From contig JADNRZ010000014.1 of the NCBI GenBank assembly GCA_015501605.1, positions 1,116,001 through 1,180,000 of the forward strand: DNA of 64,000 nucleotides, written 5' to 3'. Of this stretch, positions 1 to 13,700 are shown one piece after another (position 1 is the stretch's first letter; each line of letters begins with the position of its first letter). The position numbers and the translations under genes were made by a program. This DNA is from Panaeolus papilionaceus. Taxonomy: Eukaryota > Basidiomycota > Agaricomycetes > Agaricales. The notes under the pieces were generated by a model. The model had not been told where the DNA came from and searched no databases. It worked only from the letters and a program-made list of their open reading frames with translations.

Positions 1-518
1 TACTGCTCTGATTTCGTCTTTTCGCGAATGCTGCGTTTGGCTTTTTTATGCGGCATGTTGGGCTAGGCTCAAGGCAAGTCTTTTTTTAGAGTAGAATAAG
101 CAAGATATTTCGCTAGACCAGGTGTACAGTATGCCTTAGAATGTAAAGCTCAGAGCTGAAGTCAGAAATAGTAAGATTCAAGAGACCCAGAGTGAAGGAC
201 ACAGTGCAAGATTGGTCCAGAGCAAGGAACGCTTGGGTCGAGCAATTAATTGAATCATTGAATTTGATTGGATAGACGAAATAGGAAGGGGCTGTTTGTA
301 TAGGGGGATGTCGACAAACAAAGCCCCTATTTCCGCCTTTGCAACTTGAACTTGAACGTCACCACTTCCGACACACCATCTACATATAAAAGAAAGCTTG
401 AAAATCACCATTATGTACCCGAAATTTATCAAAGCCGCACTACCTACTGTACACTGAACTATTTCATTGTTCTCGTCTGGCACTTGATCATCCTACCCCG
501 AAATCTCAAATTTCAATC
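1..518. other. No gene recognised (left edge)
   Basis: No convincing coding signal on either strand; the few short open frames lack splice or family support. The part nearest 518 probably holds the 3' untranslated region of the minus-strand gene that ends at 519. Confidence 0.5.
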
Positions 519-3500
519 TCAACATCCATCCCCATCAACCTCAGCCTGTGCACCTCGTTCAAACTCACATCTAATCCACCCTTCATGCTTCAAATAATAC
601 TCCCTCCCCACCTTCCTCAGCTCCGCATCGAACCGCGCCTCCATCCTCGTCTCCTCCTCGTTCTTGTCATACAACATCAACACAAGGTCGGTATTCGCGC
701 ACGGGTTGCGATTCAAAAGCTTATCAATCTGCTTACTCCCGCTCTCAGATGACTTTGAAAGCCTGTGCGTATCTGCCTGGTGGTTATCGATGGTGGATTG
801 ACAATCTGGGCGATGGCAGAATGTGAAGAGGTAGTGCGATTTGATGTGGGAATCGAATTCATGTCCCGAGGGCATGGGAGGATGGGTGCAGCCTGCCCAG
901 AGGCATTTTGAGCTGACAGGGACTGAGGTAGCCGCTCTCTGCTCGTTCTTGTCCTCGTCCTCTAAAATCTCACCTTCCTCTCGATCGTTAACGCCTTCCG
1001 GTTGTGGATTAGCCGGCTCGTTCACCGCCGCGAATGGCACGCCATGCACCACCCTCAAATGAGCCTCGAAGATTCCTCTCCTAAGAAATGCCTCCCCGCA
1101 CACTCCGCGCGCGCGTTTCCACTGGCACTTGATGATACACCGGGTGTGGCATGGATAGTCGCTTGTATCGACGATGTTGAGCTTGATGGGCTTTGGGGGA
1201 GGAGGGGGAGGAGTGGGAGAAGGGATGGTGGGCTGAGAGGGAAGGATGGGGGGTTTGGGAGGAAGGGAGGGGGACTTGGGAGTGTTGAAAGGAAGGAAAG
1301 TTGGTTTTGGAGGAAGGATGGGAGGAGCGAGAGGAAGGTTGGTTGGTTTGAGAGGAAGAACTGGGGGTTTGGGAGGAAGGACGGCAGGTCGGAGAGGCCG
1401 GGGAAGATTATATTGACGTTGAAGCCCCTCAGCTCGGGGTGTCGATGATGGGACTATGTTAACTATGTTACCTTGACTCGCCAAAGGAAGCGCCTCACTG
1501 CGCGTTTGATTCTGAACTCGAAACGGCACCCCGCGTCCAGCGCAGTTATCGACAGTACTAGCGCTCGGGATACTGTTACTCCTCATGGGCTCGATTGGTG
1601 CTTGATTCTGATCACGAGCTCGAGCTCGAGTATCAATGCCTTTGGATGGTATAACGCTACTCGACGCCAATGGTGACTGGATTCGAGGGGAGTGAAGTGT
1701 GTACACTCTTCGATTGGGTCCAAGGGGCGACGGTTGCATTGCCCTACCTCGATTATCAACGGCATTTACGTTCCTGCTGCTATTCATTGACCCAACAACT
1801 GCATCGTTCTGTACCCCACGACCTTTCGTATCATCCTTATCCGACGATCCAAAACTGCTTTTAGCCAGTGGTGACCCGACTCGAACTCGGTGAACCCGTC
1901 GGGGGGTGTAAATGTTCCGACTGGCAGGATAGCGAGACGACCCTGCAACACCTGGACCTGCCAATGCTGCTCCCCTACCCAAGTGACCAGGAGAAGATGC
2001 AACTACTTCATCTAGACCTGAAGACGCCCCCCGCATAGCTGGACCTGTCAATGACCCGAGCACACCCGAACCTCTCGACACCCCTCCCTCACCAGTACCT
2101 GCACCTACCTCACCTGCACTTGTGGCCGATGCCGCCTCATCTGTCCCACAACAACTACCTACGCAAGGCGTACCGAAATAATATGGAGCGCGAGCTTCAC
2201 TTAGCACCATCACATGACGACGGGCTTCTGTGGCGGGGTGGTGGGGTCTGTGGTGGGTGTGAGGTGCGGGGCGGGAGGAGATTTGGGGTGGTGTTGGTGT
2301 TGGATGGGGTGGTGTCGTTCTTGGGGGAGGGGGTCCTCTGAGAGACGCTGATGGTTGTGCTGCCCTCGGTTGTGTCGGTGTTCGCATCGCTCGAGGACGC
2401 GTCGGTGTCTGCATTGCTCGCGGATGCGTTGGTGATGGTTGGAGCATTGCCATGGGTGGTGGTTCGAGCATGGCCATTGGTGGTTCTGGTGTCTTGGTTC
2501 TGCCACGCATCGATTCGTGAGCCGAGGTAGGGGTGGGGTTAGGTGCTGAATGCATTCGCCTAGCCATCGAAGGCGTGGTGGGTACCCTAAACTTGAACCT
2601 GGGCATCGTGGGTGCAGGGTTGGGTTTCGAAGGTGCGGGCCGAGGCGTCGAAGGTGTAAAGTTGAACGAAGGCCGCTGATTCCAGATGTAACTGAATAGG
2701 GACGGTAGAGGAGTGATTATCCCTTCGGTGTCACTTAGATTGACTCGAGCAGTGAAGGTTTCCGGCGTCGAGGGGGTGGATACGCTTGGGACCTGAGAGG
2801 GGGCTGGGGATAAGCTGGAGGGACCAGCATGAGTCGGTCGATCTGAATGGGTGTCGATAATGGGAAGACAGGTATCGAGGCGCGTCGTTTTACTGGCACT
2901 GGCGCTACCACTGGAACTGGAACTGGCACTGAAACTATTCCGTCCACCGAGCCTATGAGAGTCGACATGGATAATGCTAACGGGAGTACCGAGATGCACT
3001 GTATCGCTGGTACTTGCATGGGTATTGGTATTGGCATCGGCATCGTCCCTCTGCCAACGTCCACTGACGCCTGAACTGACAAGCACTCTCTCACTGATCT
3101 CTCCACCATCCCAAGGCCGCTTCTTACTACTATCAACCCTGTTTGGACTCTCATCTGTACTCCCACTGCTCCTTCCACCATCCCAAGGACGCGTTCTACT
3201 ACTCTCTTCCCTCGTACTGGCCTGGGCATTGATATCGGCGTTGTTCGCTTCAAACCGGCCAAACCGACCACCAGCGCCTAGACAGACACGTATACCCTCG
3301 CTGCTCCGTTCACCCTCCCAAGGACGCGTTCTACTACTCTCTCCCCTCGTACCTGCATGGGCATTGACATTGCTCTCCTCAAACCGCCCACCAACACCTA
3401 GATCCGCACTCGTACTCCCACCTGCCTCTTCACCCCGACTACTCTCGCTACCACCCTCTCCCAACACGATCACCCTCATCACCCTCTCATTGCCTCCCTC

Positions 3501-3826
3501 CCCTCCCTCCCTCTCCTTAAATACCCCACTTAAATACCGCGTCATCACACCCTCGTCCCCCAACTCCGGATGCGCGATTACGAGTTTCTCCAGGAAGTGC
3601 TTTAGGAGCTGGACGACTTGGGATACTTTGAGGGGGAGTTCGCCGAAGCCGAAGTCGAGGCGGATGTGGGGGAGCGAGGAGGTGATGACGGGGAGGAGGG
3701 GGGACGTATCGGCAGGGGTGGAGGCGAAGGGAACGGGAAAGGAAGATGGGATCCTGGACGAAAGGGTTTGTTTTAATTCGTATCTTAAGACGGGAAAGAG
3801 ACGTACATTTGATGGCGTGGACCCAT
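519..3826 (-). CDS. C2H2-like zinc-finger protein with long disordered repeats
   Basis: Unrecognised protein of about 1,084 residues. Model: complement(519..3753, 3807..3826). The long frame has no ATG near its 5' end, but an ATG at 3826, a 20-base first exon and a gtacgt...ccag intron (3754-3806) join it in phase, so I chose that start. The N-terminal ~90 residues look folded. A long Ser/Pro/Arg-rich region follows, with three or four imperfect repeats around RTRPWEGERSS and later LPPKPP-type proline repeats. The last ~190 residues carry two finger-like motifs: C-x8-C-x12-H-x4-H, then a C-x4-C pair with a following H-x3-H. This suggests a nucleic-acid or protein-binding nuclear role, which is inference only. 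Further introns within the low-complexity part cannot be excluded. Confidence 0.6.
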
Positions 3827-5843
3827 GATAGCATTCTTCAGAAAACAAAATGTGTAAGGGTGGTTGAGAAAAAGATCAGCCACAGAAGGTTCGGATTCAG
3901 AAGGTTGATTCGAAAGATGTGACATTGTTGCGCCTCATCGCCAGGCTCGGTTCTCCCTATATATATATATAATTCTCAATCTCGACTTTGAGTGGTCGAG
4001 CAAAGGCTAAGGGTCCACATTATTGGTTCATAGTGCAATCTCATTGTTGTAATCACGATGGTAACAACTCGTGGGGTCAGGGTGATTCACGAATTTCATT
4101 GTTTTCGTTACCGTTTTAAATTTGAATTTGAGTGCTAACAAACGCGCGATTGGCACATCGGTTAGTAATATTAGCTTCGAGCTCCAACGTGGGTCCATTA
4201 CAACTTCTGGGGTCTACGAGATGCTGTGCATTCGCATCAAATGTAGTGGATAGAGATTGTATTGACGAACAAGGTTCGGGTCTTTCTTTCATGAGGATCG
4301 ACAAGGGATCGCCATTGTTAAATGTACATCACGTTCCCCCCACTAAGCAAAACAAAGGTCTCTCCGAGTCGAGGACCTATCAGTGCCACTTCCTTGTGCG
4401 AGTCATCGAAGATGGTTTCTTTCTTGTGAGAGTGTCGTGAATCGTGACACTTCGGTTCATTGAGGAGAATGGGGGTCCATGACTGAGAACATACGTACAT
4501 ACAACGGCTAGCTCAACTTCAGTTTCGATTCATTTACTTCGGACTCAGAATAATCACACGGGAGAAATGGCGGAGGAAAGCATTAAATTAAACGTGTCTA
4601 CAAGCTCACGAAATGCTGCAGTAACGCATCGAGAAGTCTAGTTGACAGGTTCAATGTACGTAAGGACTAGGCATCCAGTGAAAGAATTAATTATCCAAAT
4701 TTGTGTGAGTGATCTCAACCAGCATCTCATCCTGAATGTGACGGCCTAGGCTACCAGCCGTCATGGTATCCCTGTGCAGGCAGGCCCCGTGGAACCATTT
4801 GCAGAATGTTGGAGGCGTGGCACCTCCTGCGCAGGGTTGTGCAATGTTGGATGTCCTGCATATTTCGGTGTCTATTTATGTGTTACCAGAGTACAAAGTA
4901 ATTCGTATCAACCTTTATCAAAGCGTAATAACTACAAGTGTGTGTAATACACCTTTCTCAGGGACAAAAATTCCTTGAGCGCCTTTAATGATGAACGTCT
5001 TTCAAGTGGCCCAGATCTCGCAAAGTTTTCTGATACTGCTTAGGCCAACCACAACTCAACTCTAATTTCCAATAAGCCTTGGCCCTTTGATATTATAAAT
5101 TTGAATGTGTGCTGGTCGCAGAAGTCAATGGTCAACCTACGTCGAACAAAACGATGGTCAAAGCAAAGCATTCCGAGGGTCAATCTGAGACTCCTTCTGC
5201 TGCTGTTCCTTTGGGTATAAAGAACCCTTCCGTATCGTGTCTTTATTTCTCCTACTGCAAGTCTCCAGTTACCTCGCATTACACACTCTCGAGTTCCTGT
5301 TGTAGATGTGTTGTCTTTCAGACCTATATATTATGGACGACGCCTTTTAAATTCGCTGCATCAGCTTCGCGGATTACCTGGACACGAACGATACTGCCGA
5401 GAAGCGCACACGACCAACACCAATTTTAACAAACGTAAAGTAGAATCAGGAGGCTCCCTTTGACGACATTACGTTCGATACAATTGGGAGATTGGATGAC
5501 AGCGCTTACTTCAAGCGCATCACTCATGTCAGGTAATTCGGAGTTTGCCGAGTAGCTCCTGTTTGCATTTCTGCATCCAACAGCAAGTGAGGCTATTTGT
5601 GGCTCACTTTCGCATTTTATTTTTCTGTGGTCAAAAGGGGAGTAATCTTTACGATTAGAGGCTGATTCATTGTCACTATTCCTGTACCAACTCATCGTTG
5701 TTAAGCCTCGAATCGCTTTGATTTCAGTTTCTTTCATTTAGGACAAAGACATCGACATATTCATATCATATCAGAAATTTCTAACATTACTTGGTCAACG
5801 GGAAGTCTCTACAAAAGGAATGTTGAGTTCAACACATTATGTG
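3827..5843. other. Intergenic, 2 kb
   Basis: AT-rich, with an (AT)n run near 3960-3972. Short open frames occur on both strands (for example 5109-5429 plus and 5426-5737 minus), but none shows domain, signal-peptide or splice support. It should hold the promoter of the finger protein (right of 3826) and the terminator of the F-box gene (left of 5844). Confidence 0.5.
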
Positions 5844-7710
5844 TCATGCATCATTGTAAACCTCACCTCGGGGTCCCAACTTCCAATCGCAATCCACGGA
5901 TCGTTCCCATTTGAATGGTTCGTACCCAGAGGACCCAATCAGTGGTTGAGCATCTACGCCAAACGACATTACGCGCAGCGTAGGATACTTCTCAGAGAGG
6001 CTCTTGACATAAGTGCTTTGATTATGTGTGCTCCAGAACCGAGGTGATCGGCAGGGTGGGTCATTTGGGTCTAGCATATTGTGGAGACGCATGCAGAAGG
6101 TCTTGTAAAGGAGTGTTAGATTTGATATGTTTTGAGGTAGCGGAATTATCTGCAGGGCTAGTCGTTCCAGAATTCCCTACAGGATATCCAAACAGACAAG
6201 AATATTTGGTTCCAATGAGAAACACATGAGCAAGATTTGGATTTCCACATACCAAGAAGGTTAATGGATCACTGACTGGAAGCCCATCTTGAGGGGCTAA
6301 GACATGATTAGGAAAGTCATCAATGGGTGTTCGTCCCATCTCCGAGGCCAGAGTCAAGTTAAGCGAGCGAAGGGCAGGGAAGTATCGGGTAATCATCTCA
6401 AACAACCCGTGCTGTAGATCAAGATTGAAACAAAGGTTTAGGTCGAGAATATCGCATGGCACTTCTTGACATATAGGAACAATATGCTCCACCAAATCCT
6501 GCCACGTCCTTATTTCATCGTCCGAAAGGTAGCTCTTGATTTCAATCGATTGAACGGGACGTCCAGGCAAAACAGATTTGGCTACGAATAAGGGACCCGA
6601 AAAAGATCGGAGTGAAGGCATTGCGGTGGGAGGAACATTGAAGGAACGATTCTCCTGCGTAGGTTGTAGGCTGAAAGGAAAGATGACGGGTAAGGCGAGA
6701 TAAAATTCGATTTTCAATGTCTTCAACGTGACTGCATTCTCCGAAAGGAATGTCTCCAAAAATGGCAAAGAGCCAATTTCGAGTGACAAATCAAGGCTCG
6801 AGAGGTACGAGAAGGAGCTAGGTCCCTGGGCACCCATTACCTGAAGGATATTTTTGCCCTCCTTGAAGCATATAGCTTGAAACTTCAAGTCACGCAGACG
6901 GGCTGCGGAGAAGATGTCAGGAAAATCGAATGCTTCGTCATGCTTTGTTCCCGGTGACAAATCTAATGACTCGAGTGCTAGCCGTGGCGTAAACTTGTTA
7001 CACACAAAAAATGCCTCGTTGACTCTCAAGCTATTCAGCGAGCTCAACTTCGAGATAGCTGACAGTGCTCTCGCATCGATATCAATCAATGACAGCGACA
7101 GGGTGCGGATGTTATGAAAGGAAGGGAGGTAGTCGAAAAGCTGCTTCACTTGTAGGTGGTGCATACGGCTGATCTCCAACGCCTTATCGGTTTGAAAGCG
7201 GAAGAGGAGGAAGTGGACGATGTTGGGAACGGTTTGGAAGTGGAATTCCTTGACCAGTAAGCGATGTCTCTCGCTCTCTGCGAGTTTCTGAAGCTTTTCG
7301 ACCATCTGGTTCATGCGGCGCAGTATGGTATCTGGTGTTATAGGTGGAGACCTCATGCGCAAAGCTGGGTTTCGAGAGTGTGCTGCGAGGAGATCTTCCA
7401 GAGTGATGTTGATCACGCGGTAGATGTCTGGCTCGCAGATGTCTCTGAGGTATCGAGATGTGGCAGAAAGTGACTTTAGATCACTGAGGGAAAGTAGACC
7501 ATCTTGCCAACAGTTCTCCCAAACCTCTGGTGGAAGCTCAGGACCTGCTGGAGGTTGTGCTTCATCGCCGCTAGGGAACTTCGAGGCCTCGGGGGGATGT
7601 GTTTGGTGTCGTTGGCGGACCCGTCGTAGGATGTCAATTCTCCATCGATTTCGAAAGCGCTCGCCGGTCAGAACAGTACGAATGGCGTCGGAAATAGAAG
7701 ACAATCGCAT
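5844..7710 (-). CDS. F-box protein with leucine-rich C-terminal region
   Basis: Predicted 596-residue F-box protein; such proteins recruit substrates to SCF ubiquitin ligases. Model: complement(5844..6176, 6253..7710), with one gtatgt...ctgtag intron of 76 bases. Reading through that intron would end the protein early with an unrelated tail, while splicing extends it by 110 residues in frame. The first in-frame ATG is at 7710; the frame is open further upstream only from a GTG. After a basic N-terminus, an F-box-like stretch lies near residues 55-100 (ELPPEVWENCW, then a Leu/Ser-rich helix and a YLRDICEPDIYR-like end). The rest has regularly spaced leucines like the degenerate LRR region of many basidiomycete F-box proteins. 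These form large, fast-evolving families, so the substrate cannot be guessed. Confidence 0.8.
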
Positions 7711-8049
7711 GGGAGTAAGGATGAACAGAGGTTCGATGACTGGACACACTTGTAAAGCAAGTCTTTAAGTGACTGCCTTGCTGTGTGCGTGTGATGATTG
7801 ACAGCCTACATGAGGCAAATATACATAGAAGATAAGATCAATAGAGATCGATGCCCACACAAGTCAGTACTTTAACGGGACATGAAGCTTTGTGAGAGTA
7901 AAGACCTTCACTGCAGTGATGATTTATTTCATCGCATTTATTACAATGTACTTAAACGAGACAAGCTTTGCTCATAGAAGGAAGCCCTCTGCCCATACCG
8001 CCATACTTATAATTGGATATTGAACTTGAAGTTTATACTGTTTGCGGTC
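7711..8049. other. Intergenic between F-box and GH5 genes
   Basis: Short spacer between two minus-strand genes; it should contain the F-box promoter and the GH5 3' end. No motif stands out. Confidence 0.5.
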
Positions 8050-9911
8050 TCACGTGAGACTCGACATTCCGTTCCGCTTCAAATCTAGGAAAATGATTCG
8101 AAATTCCGTCCATAAGAATAAATTGAAAGTGCGAACGAAGCAAGTCAGACGTACTCTTTGGTATGTGCGGCCTCACAGCGTTAGGCCATACCGTGCTAAA
8201 TGCGCTATTTATGGTCGGAAAGCATTGTTAGCAACGTGACCTTCTTTCACTGCATCCAAGCACCTGAAGGTTGGTAGGGGATACATACTCAGGTGTTCCG
8301 CGATCATTCACACCGCCTGGCTCAAGACTTCCGGTATCCGGTCCACAGCAGGCTGAGCTCGTGCCCCACACTATGTGCATCAGATGTTAACCGAACAGCT
8401 TCAACATACAAACTTCGGTATTGCACTGGCACTCACAAGGACCTGCAGCCCAGATTGCCCATCCGATATAGACGTCGTTAGTCTCGAGATAAGTGAGAAG
8501 GTCATCGATGAACTGGAAGCAGTTAGTGTTGCTTCCTCCTCCGAATTCACTGATCACAGCCCTGTAAAAAGTATAATGAGACGATGGAAGCGACAAAAAT
8601 AGTATCAGAACTCACTTGAGATTGTTTTGCTGAAGCCAGGTCGTCAGCGCAGCCAAGTTTGCAGGCGCAGGCTGGGTACATTGGTCATGTTGTCCCGAAA
8701 AATCTTCATCCAAGTACTGTCGATGTCGGACCCCTCAACAGGGTTCTCGTTCCGTGAGTGAAGGAGTAAACTCACCTCGTGCACATCAATGGCCAAGTTG
8801 TGTGCAGGATCTACCAGCTTGTTCATGAAATCACTTGAGGGCGCGTCATTCGCTGCACCAGTTGTCTGAGTCCACGAGTGGCCACCAGTGAACCCATTCC
8901 CAGGCGCTAAAATGAGTTGACGAGCACCAGCGCCGCGGATACCATTGATAGCGGCTTGGTTATTTTTGAGTAGGAGGTCCGTTGGCTGAAATAAAATGCA
9001 TTTGAAAGTCAGCGTGATTAACGGACGAAAATGTATTCTAGCACCGAACCGATTAGTAATTAGACGTTGACTGTTAACTGACCATGTCATGGGGTTCGTT
9101 ATTAATTCCGAATACAACCTTGGGATTATTAGCGAATCGGCGAGCCAGTTCATGCCAGAACGCTTGGAACTGTTCCGTTGTAGCTGCAGTTGGGTCCGTA
9201 GTGTTGCCTATGACCTATCCCATGGGAATTGTTAGACAAATGAAACGAAAGCTGAGTAGGTGCACGTACACTGCCTGTGAAGGGCTGTTGCGAAGGGTCA
9301 CTGAATCGATTCAGATAAGGTCAGCGGAGAAGATGCAGTGAAAATTTTCCATACTTGTATCGCATATAATTATGAGGGTCCAAGAGAGCATAGACACCCT
9401 TAGTGATTGTGATGTGATTTACGGCATCTTGAAACTCGCTGAAGTACTGTGTGTTATCGTCGGATCAAAGATTATGAGTTCGAGGAAACAGTTTGAGCGA
9501 TTCGAGAGTGAGCCATACTGTTTCGTTGAACCTTGCTCCTAATCCAAATGACAAGGGACACATTCGTTCCATTAGGAAGGTAACCCGAAAGAAATTGATT
9601 TTTTCTTGGTCAACGAATAGATCGACCGTCGTCTGAGTGTCCAAATGAGGTTAGGAAGTACCAAGTTTAGGGACGAGTACATACCTTGTTGATGAAGGCA
9701 TAATCAACCCCAAATCGACCAGGAAGACCGAAGCCAACTTGCCCAGGCGCGAAGACGCCAAACTCTCCACCTGACTGGACAGAAGGTCAAAATTCAGGTC
9801 ATCTCGAGGTGAGTTTATACTAACCTCATTGATGCCTGCATATAAAATTTTACCAAAAGATATTGGAGCGAGAGATAAAACAGAGCAGAGAGACAACGCT
9901 GGCAAGCGCAT
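8050..9911 (-). CDS. GH5 endo-beta-1,4-glucanase (secreted cellulase)
   Basis: Complete 12-exon gene for a 382-residue glycoside hydrolase family 5 enzyme, which cleaves internal beta-1,4 bonds of cellulose outside the cell. Model: complement(8050..8084, 8155..8204, 8289..8370, 8437..8561, 8616..8716, 8776..8985, 9083..9214, 9270..9300, 9355..9446, 9519..9632, 9685..9774, 9825..9911); every junction is GT-AG and in phase. Residues 1-20 form a signal peptide. The (beta/alpha)8 domain follows directly, starting GINESGGEFG, with no carbohydrate-binding module seen. The acid/base glutamate sits in INNEPHDM (about E178) and the nucleophile in ISEFGGG (about E291). The substrate-site motif DPHNYMRYND is present. 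The arrangement resembles subfamily GH5_5. The last two small exons are the least certain; they restore a family-like end (AVRPHIPK) that simple read-through would lose. Confidence 0.92.
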
Positions 9912-10788
9912 TGTGCTGATTGTTATTCCCTTAACATGTTGACTGGAGCGCTTTTAAAGTCAAGAGCGTGAACGAGCAAATACCCAAAACGTATGAGTTC
10001 CTCCGCGTTGCAAGTGGTGATGAACCCCATGATGACGTCTGAGAAGTGAGAAGAAGAAAAACTGTGCCTTTTAGTTGCCACTGGGATAGGAGATACGTAT
10101 TCTTAGTTTCAAGAGTTCCGCCGCCAAAGCATAGCAAATGCTTTCTTTCTCACTGGGGGGACGCCACTTGAGACTCAGTTGCATGATCTCGACTACAGCA
10201 AGACATGCCTCTTGAACGTTGTTGACAAGTACGCAAGATGTTGGCCGCCAGAGAAATTGACCAGGGGGTATATACTCACAGCAGGTCAAGAGCCAAAATT
10301 AGGAGGTGCTTGTTTCCCTCGGGTCATTGCCAGTGATACCTAAACCAGATGTATTTCTCCGTATTTATTTCTGTCGTGAGAGCGTGATAGAATTATGGTC
10401 AGTTTGACAGGTGTGTATGAAGCCAATGAGACTTTCCCGTTCTGGCCAGTCCGTTCAAGTTCAGATATGAGTTCCTACACCGTTTTGGTATCGCCGTGCC
10501 CGAGGTGCTGACAGTCCAGAGTCCAAAATCTCAGTCATGACTCCTAGAATGCATGCTAGCCCCGTTAATAGTGTCTGGTAAAATCAGAACAAGCATGATA
10601 CGGCCAGATACGGGGTGGTAAACGTCGAGGAAGACGGAGAGGGGAATATCAAGTGAGCCAATTTAGGAAATCCAATAAACTGGCTTTAAATTTGGTTTTA
10701 TTCTCCGACTCTCTTCATCGCTCAACACTTTCCTGAAGCCTAGGTTGGCAAAGACTGGCGAGGTCTGGTGCCGTGGGAGAAGCCTGCT
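9912..10788. other. Divergent promoter region
   Basis: Lies between the minus-strand GH5 gene and the plus-strand cysteine-module gene, so it should hold both promoters. A TTTAAA-like element sits about 40 bases upstream of the GH5 ATG. No credible gene is seen. Confidence 0.5.
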
Positions 10789-13700
10789 ATGGACGGAAAT
10801 AGTTCTTACAACACCACCACTACGTCGCCATTGGGCTATTCTTCACAAACATTTGGCACCGTCAGTAACCAGAACGAACCACTGAACAAGAACCAATATG
10901 CCATTTCGAATTCCAATGACCAAACTTTACTACCAAAGGGCTCAGCAAATGCGATGCGAGCGACGGAGCACCTAAGACAAGAGGAGGAAGAGGAGGGAGA
11001 GGAAGTTGGGGGTCAAATGACGAACTCATCAGCAAGATTGTGCTCGGTGAGGGGATGTCCGACAGTCCTCGATGAGAGTGATTCAAATAAGATGTGCCAA
11101 CACTGTCGGGGACGACATCGTATCTATGCTAGCACCAAACGCGCGAAACGGAAGATGGAGAAGGCAGCTCTCGTGCAGGTGGCGACAGTGGCTATCCCTG
11201 GTGTCCTGGCTTCACCACAACCCCTACAAGGTTTCACCGACAATTTGTTTGCCTCAGCAGCTCAGGAAAGTGGAAGCTCGGGCACGGTCTTAACATCACA
11301 TGGGTTAGGGGCACCTCGTCTTACTATGGGTCCATCTGCTTCATGGGTATGACCTTGAATTCTATTGGCTTTACCCGGGGTAGACCTAATTTTATCCGTA
11401 GGCAAGTGACGCGACATTACCCCTGCCGGCGGATTTATACAGGCTACCCAAAGTCGGCACGAGAAGTTCGAGTGGATCGTGGCATGACGCAAAAGATCCT
11501 CGTCTGTTTCATGCCAAAATCAGCTCGAGTAGCCTTGGTTCCCCACAGCGGCCAACCGCAAGCACGAGCTCGACATTGGCACATGCTTTAACCCCCGTTA
11601 CGCGACCCGTGAAGGCGCCGTCACCACCTGCACAGGATGTGTCGCCCCAAGAAGAAGAGGAAGAGGAAAATGAAGTATTGGCTACCTTACACGAGGATCA
11701 ACCCCCAATACCACGATCTGACGTCGAAGAAGCATCCAAGCCAGAGAACCAGTTAGCATATGACGATGGCAACAGTACATCACGCGTTTGCTCTGTCAAG
11801 GGATGCAAAGATGTTGTAGAAGGTGCGTTGAGTCTTGGTTCATAGGGTGCATGCTCATCGATTTATAGCGTCATATGCTTATAAAATGTGCCCCCATTGT
11901 CGGGTTCGATATCAGAAATATGGGACCACAAAGAGAGCGAAATGGAAGGCGGAACGAGAAGCATTTGACCGTGAAATGGCCATTCTCCGTAAAATGGAAG
12001 ACGTGAGGAGAAAGACAGAGGGTCTACCGGTATGTTCGTTTTAATTCTATTGCACAATCAATATAAACTTTTCTGTTCTCGTTTGAATTATTTTCCTCCT
12101 TATCTTTTTTTCTACTTGACATCCACAAATTCTAATCTATGAAAGCGTTTCCTTCCCCTTCCAACTCCAGCCATTATCCAAGTCGCCTGAAGAGCTTCGC
12201 CAATGGGAACTCTCGATCTTAGACCAAGAATTACCCTTGCCCGACATTGAAACCCTGGCTAACATGACACTTATAACGGCAGCAGCAACATTTCCGACCG
12301 ATCCAAGCCCTGTTTCTTCACGCGTCTTGCAACCGCCGACCTCGTCTGGACCAACACCAATGGCCCTCGCTGCGATTAGCCCTCTTGTTGCTGCAGGTGT
12401 ATTTCAAAGCCATCTGATGGGCAACCAGAATGCCAATGGCGAAAGCATGCCTGGAGAAGACAGCAATCAGGAACATGGATTCGTACACCCTCTTCTTGTT
12501 GGCCACCTAGCACCATACATTGAGGGTATTGCATCCTCCGCATCAGAAGCCAATAAAGCCAAGCGCAGAGCAAGTTCGACTAAGGCTAAAGAACATCCAA
12601 GCTCCGACATCTCTACTCTCCACGAAGCAGCTGACCCTTCCAACGACCCTTCCAACGCTGAATCACCACAACTGACATACCCTCCATCTCCCATTCCACC
12701 TCAGGACGGAGAAAGCCTAGCATCACCTGTCCCATCTTCTGACGCGTCAATGACCCCCGAAATTTCATCACATCCTGTCTTGACATCGCTCCCCCTCTCT
12801 GCTCCTGGCCTTGCTCCCCTCCCAGCAAGGATGTGTACCATTTCGCACTGTCACCGTATCTTACCGGGGTATTATCGTTACAAGAGGTGCGAGCAACACC
12901 GATTACAAAATCGATATCACAGCCAATTGAAGAGGGTTCGCGAAAAAGGTGGTGTTATGGGATGCAGTTCAGCAGTCGGGGTTGAAGCGCCTGCGAGTTC
13001 GCCTTCAATATCCTCAGCGCCTGCTGCTGCGTCGGCTGGGGATCCAGCAATGTCCGAGATGTCTGGACCTTCTCAGGAAGACCCGTCGTCACCCACACTT
13101 GGTGCCACCGAGTCAACACCCCATGTTGAACGGACAACCGTGGGCGCGATCGCCGAGTCTTCGTCGGCAGGCTCAGTGGATTCTCGTGCCCAGGCCTCAA
13201 CTCATATGGCCGCACAACCTCAAGAAGGGAGTTCCTCCACAGGCCCTTCCTCATACTATCGGCATGTTTCGGACCCAGAGTCAGTGGATGATGCCAAAGC
13301 CATGGCGTTGATCATGGCTGAGGAAGACATCATGGGTGTTCACGCGTTTAGGGAGAAGATGAGGAAGAGGTTGTTAAAACGAAAACCTAGACAATCAAGT
13401 TCTAAGTCCAAGGTCGAAGATAAGGCAGAACTCACCCCAGGTGATTCTGCGGAGATGAACGAGGATTCATCAGGAACTGAAATTCCTCGCCAGAGGAGAC
13501 CCAAGATCTCGGTATGTTACATTTTCATTAAACTATCTTATATGAATTAATTTCTGTTCATTATGTTCTGACGAACTCCGGTGCTTTTCAATTCATAGAA
13601 AAAACTTCACCCTAAAGGGACGACGACTTGTTTTCGCTCTGGCTGTCATAATTTAGTTCACCCTGAATGCACTTTCAAAAGTTGCGTGCAGTGTCGGGAA

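Noticed and set aside
2974..3828. 284-residue plus-strand frame
   Set aside because: Antisense of the finger protein; low-complexity Ser/Leu product without domain.
5426..5737. 103-residue minus-strand frame
   Set aside because: No domain, signal or splice support; composition not coding-like.
8205..8290. Very short (25-39 base) introns near the GH5 3' end
   Set aside because: Too short for fungal splicing and they give no family-like ending; an 84-base intron restores the expected C-terminus.
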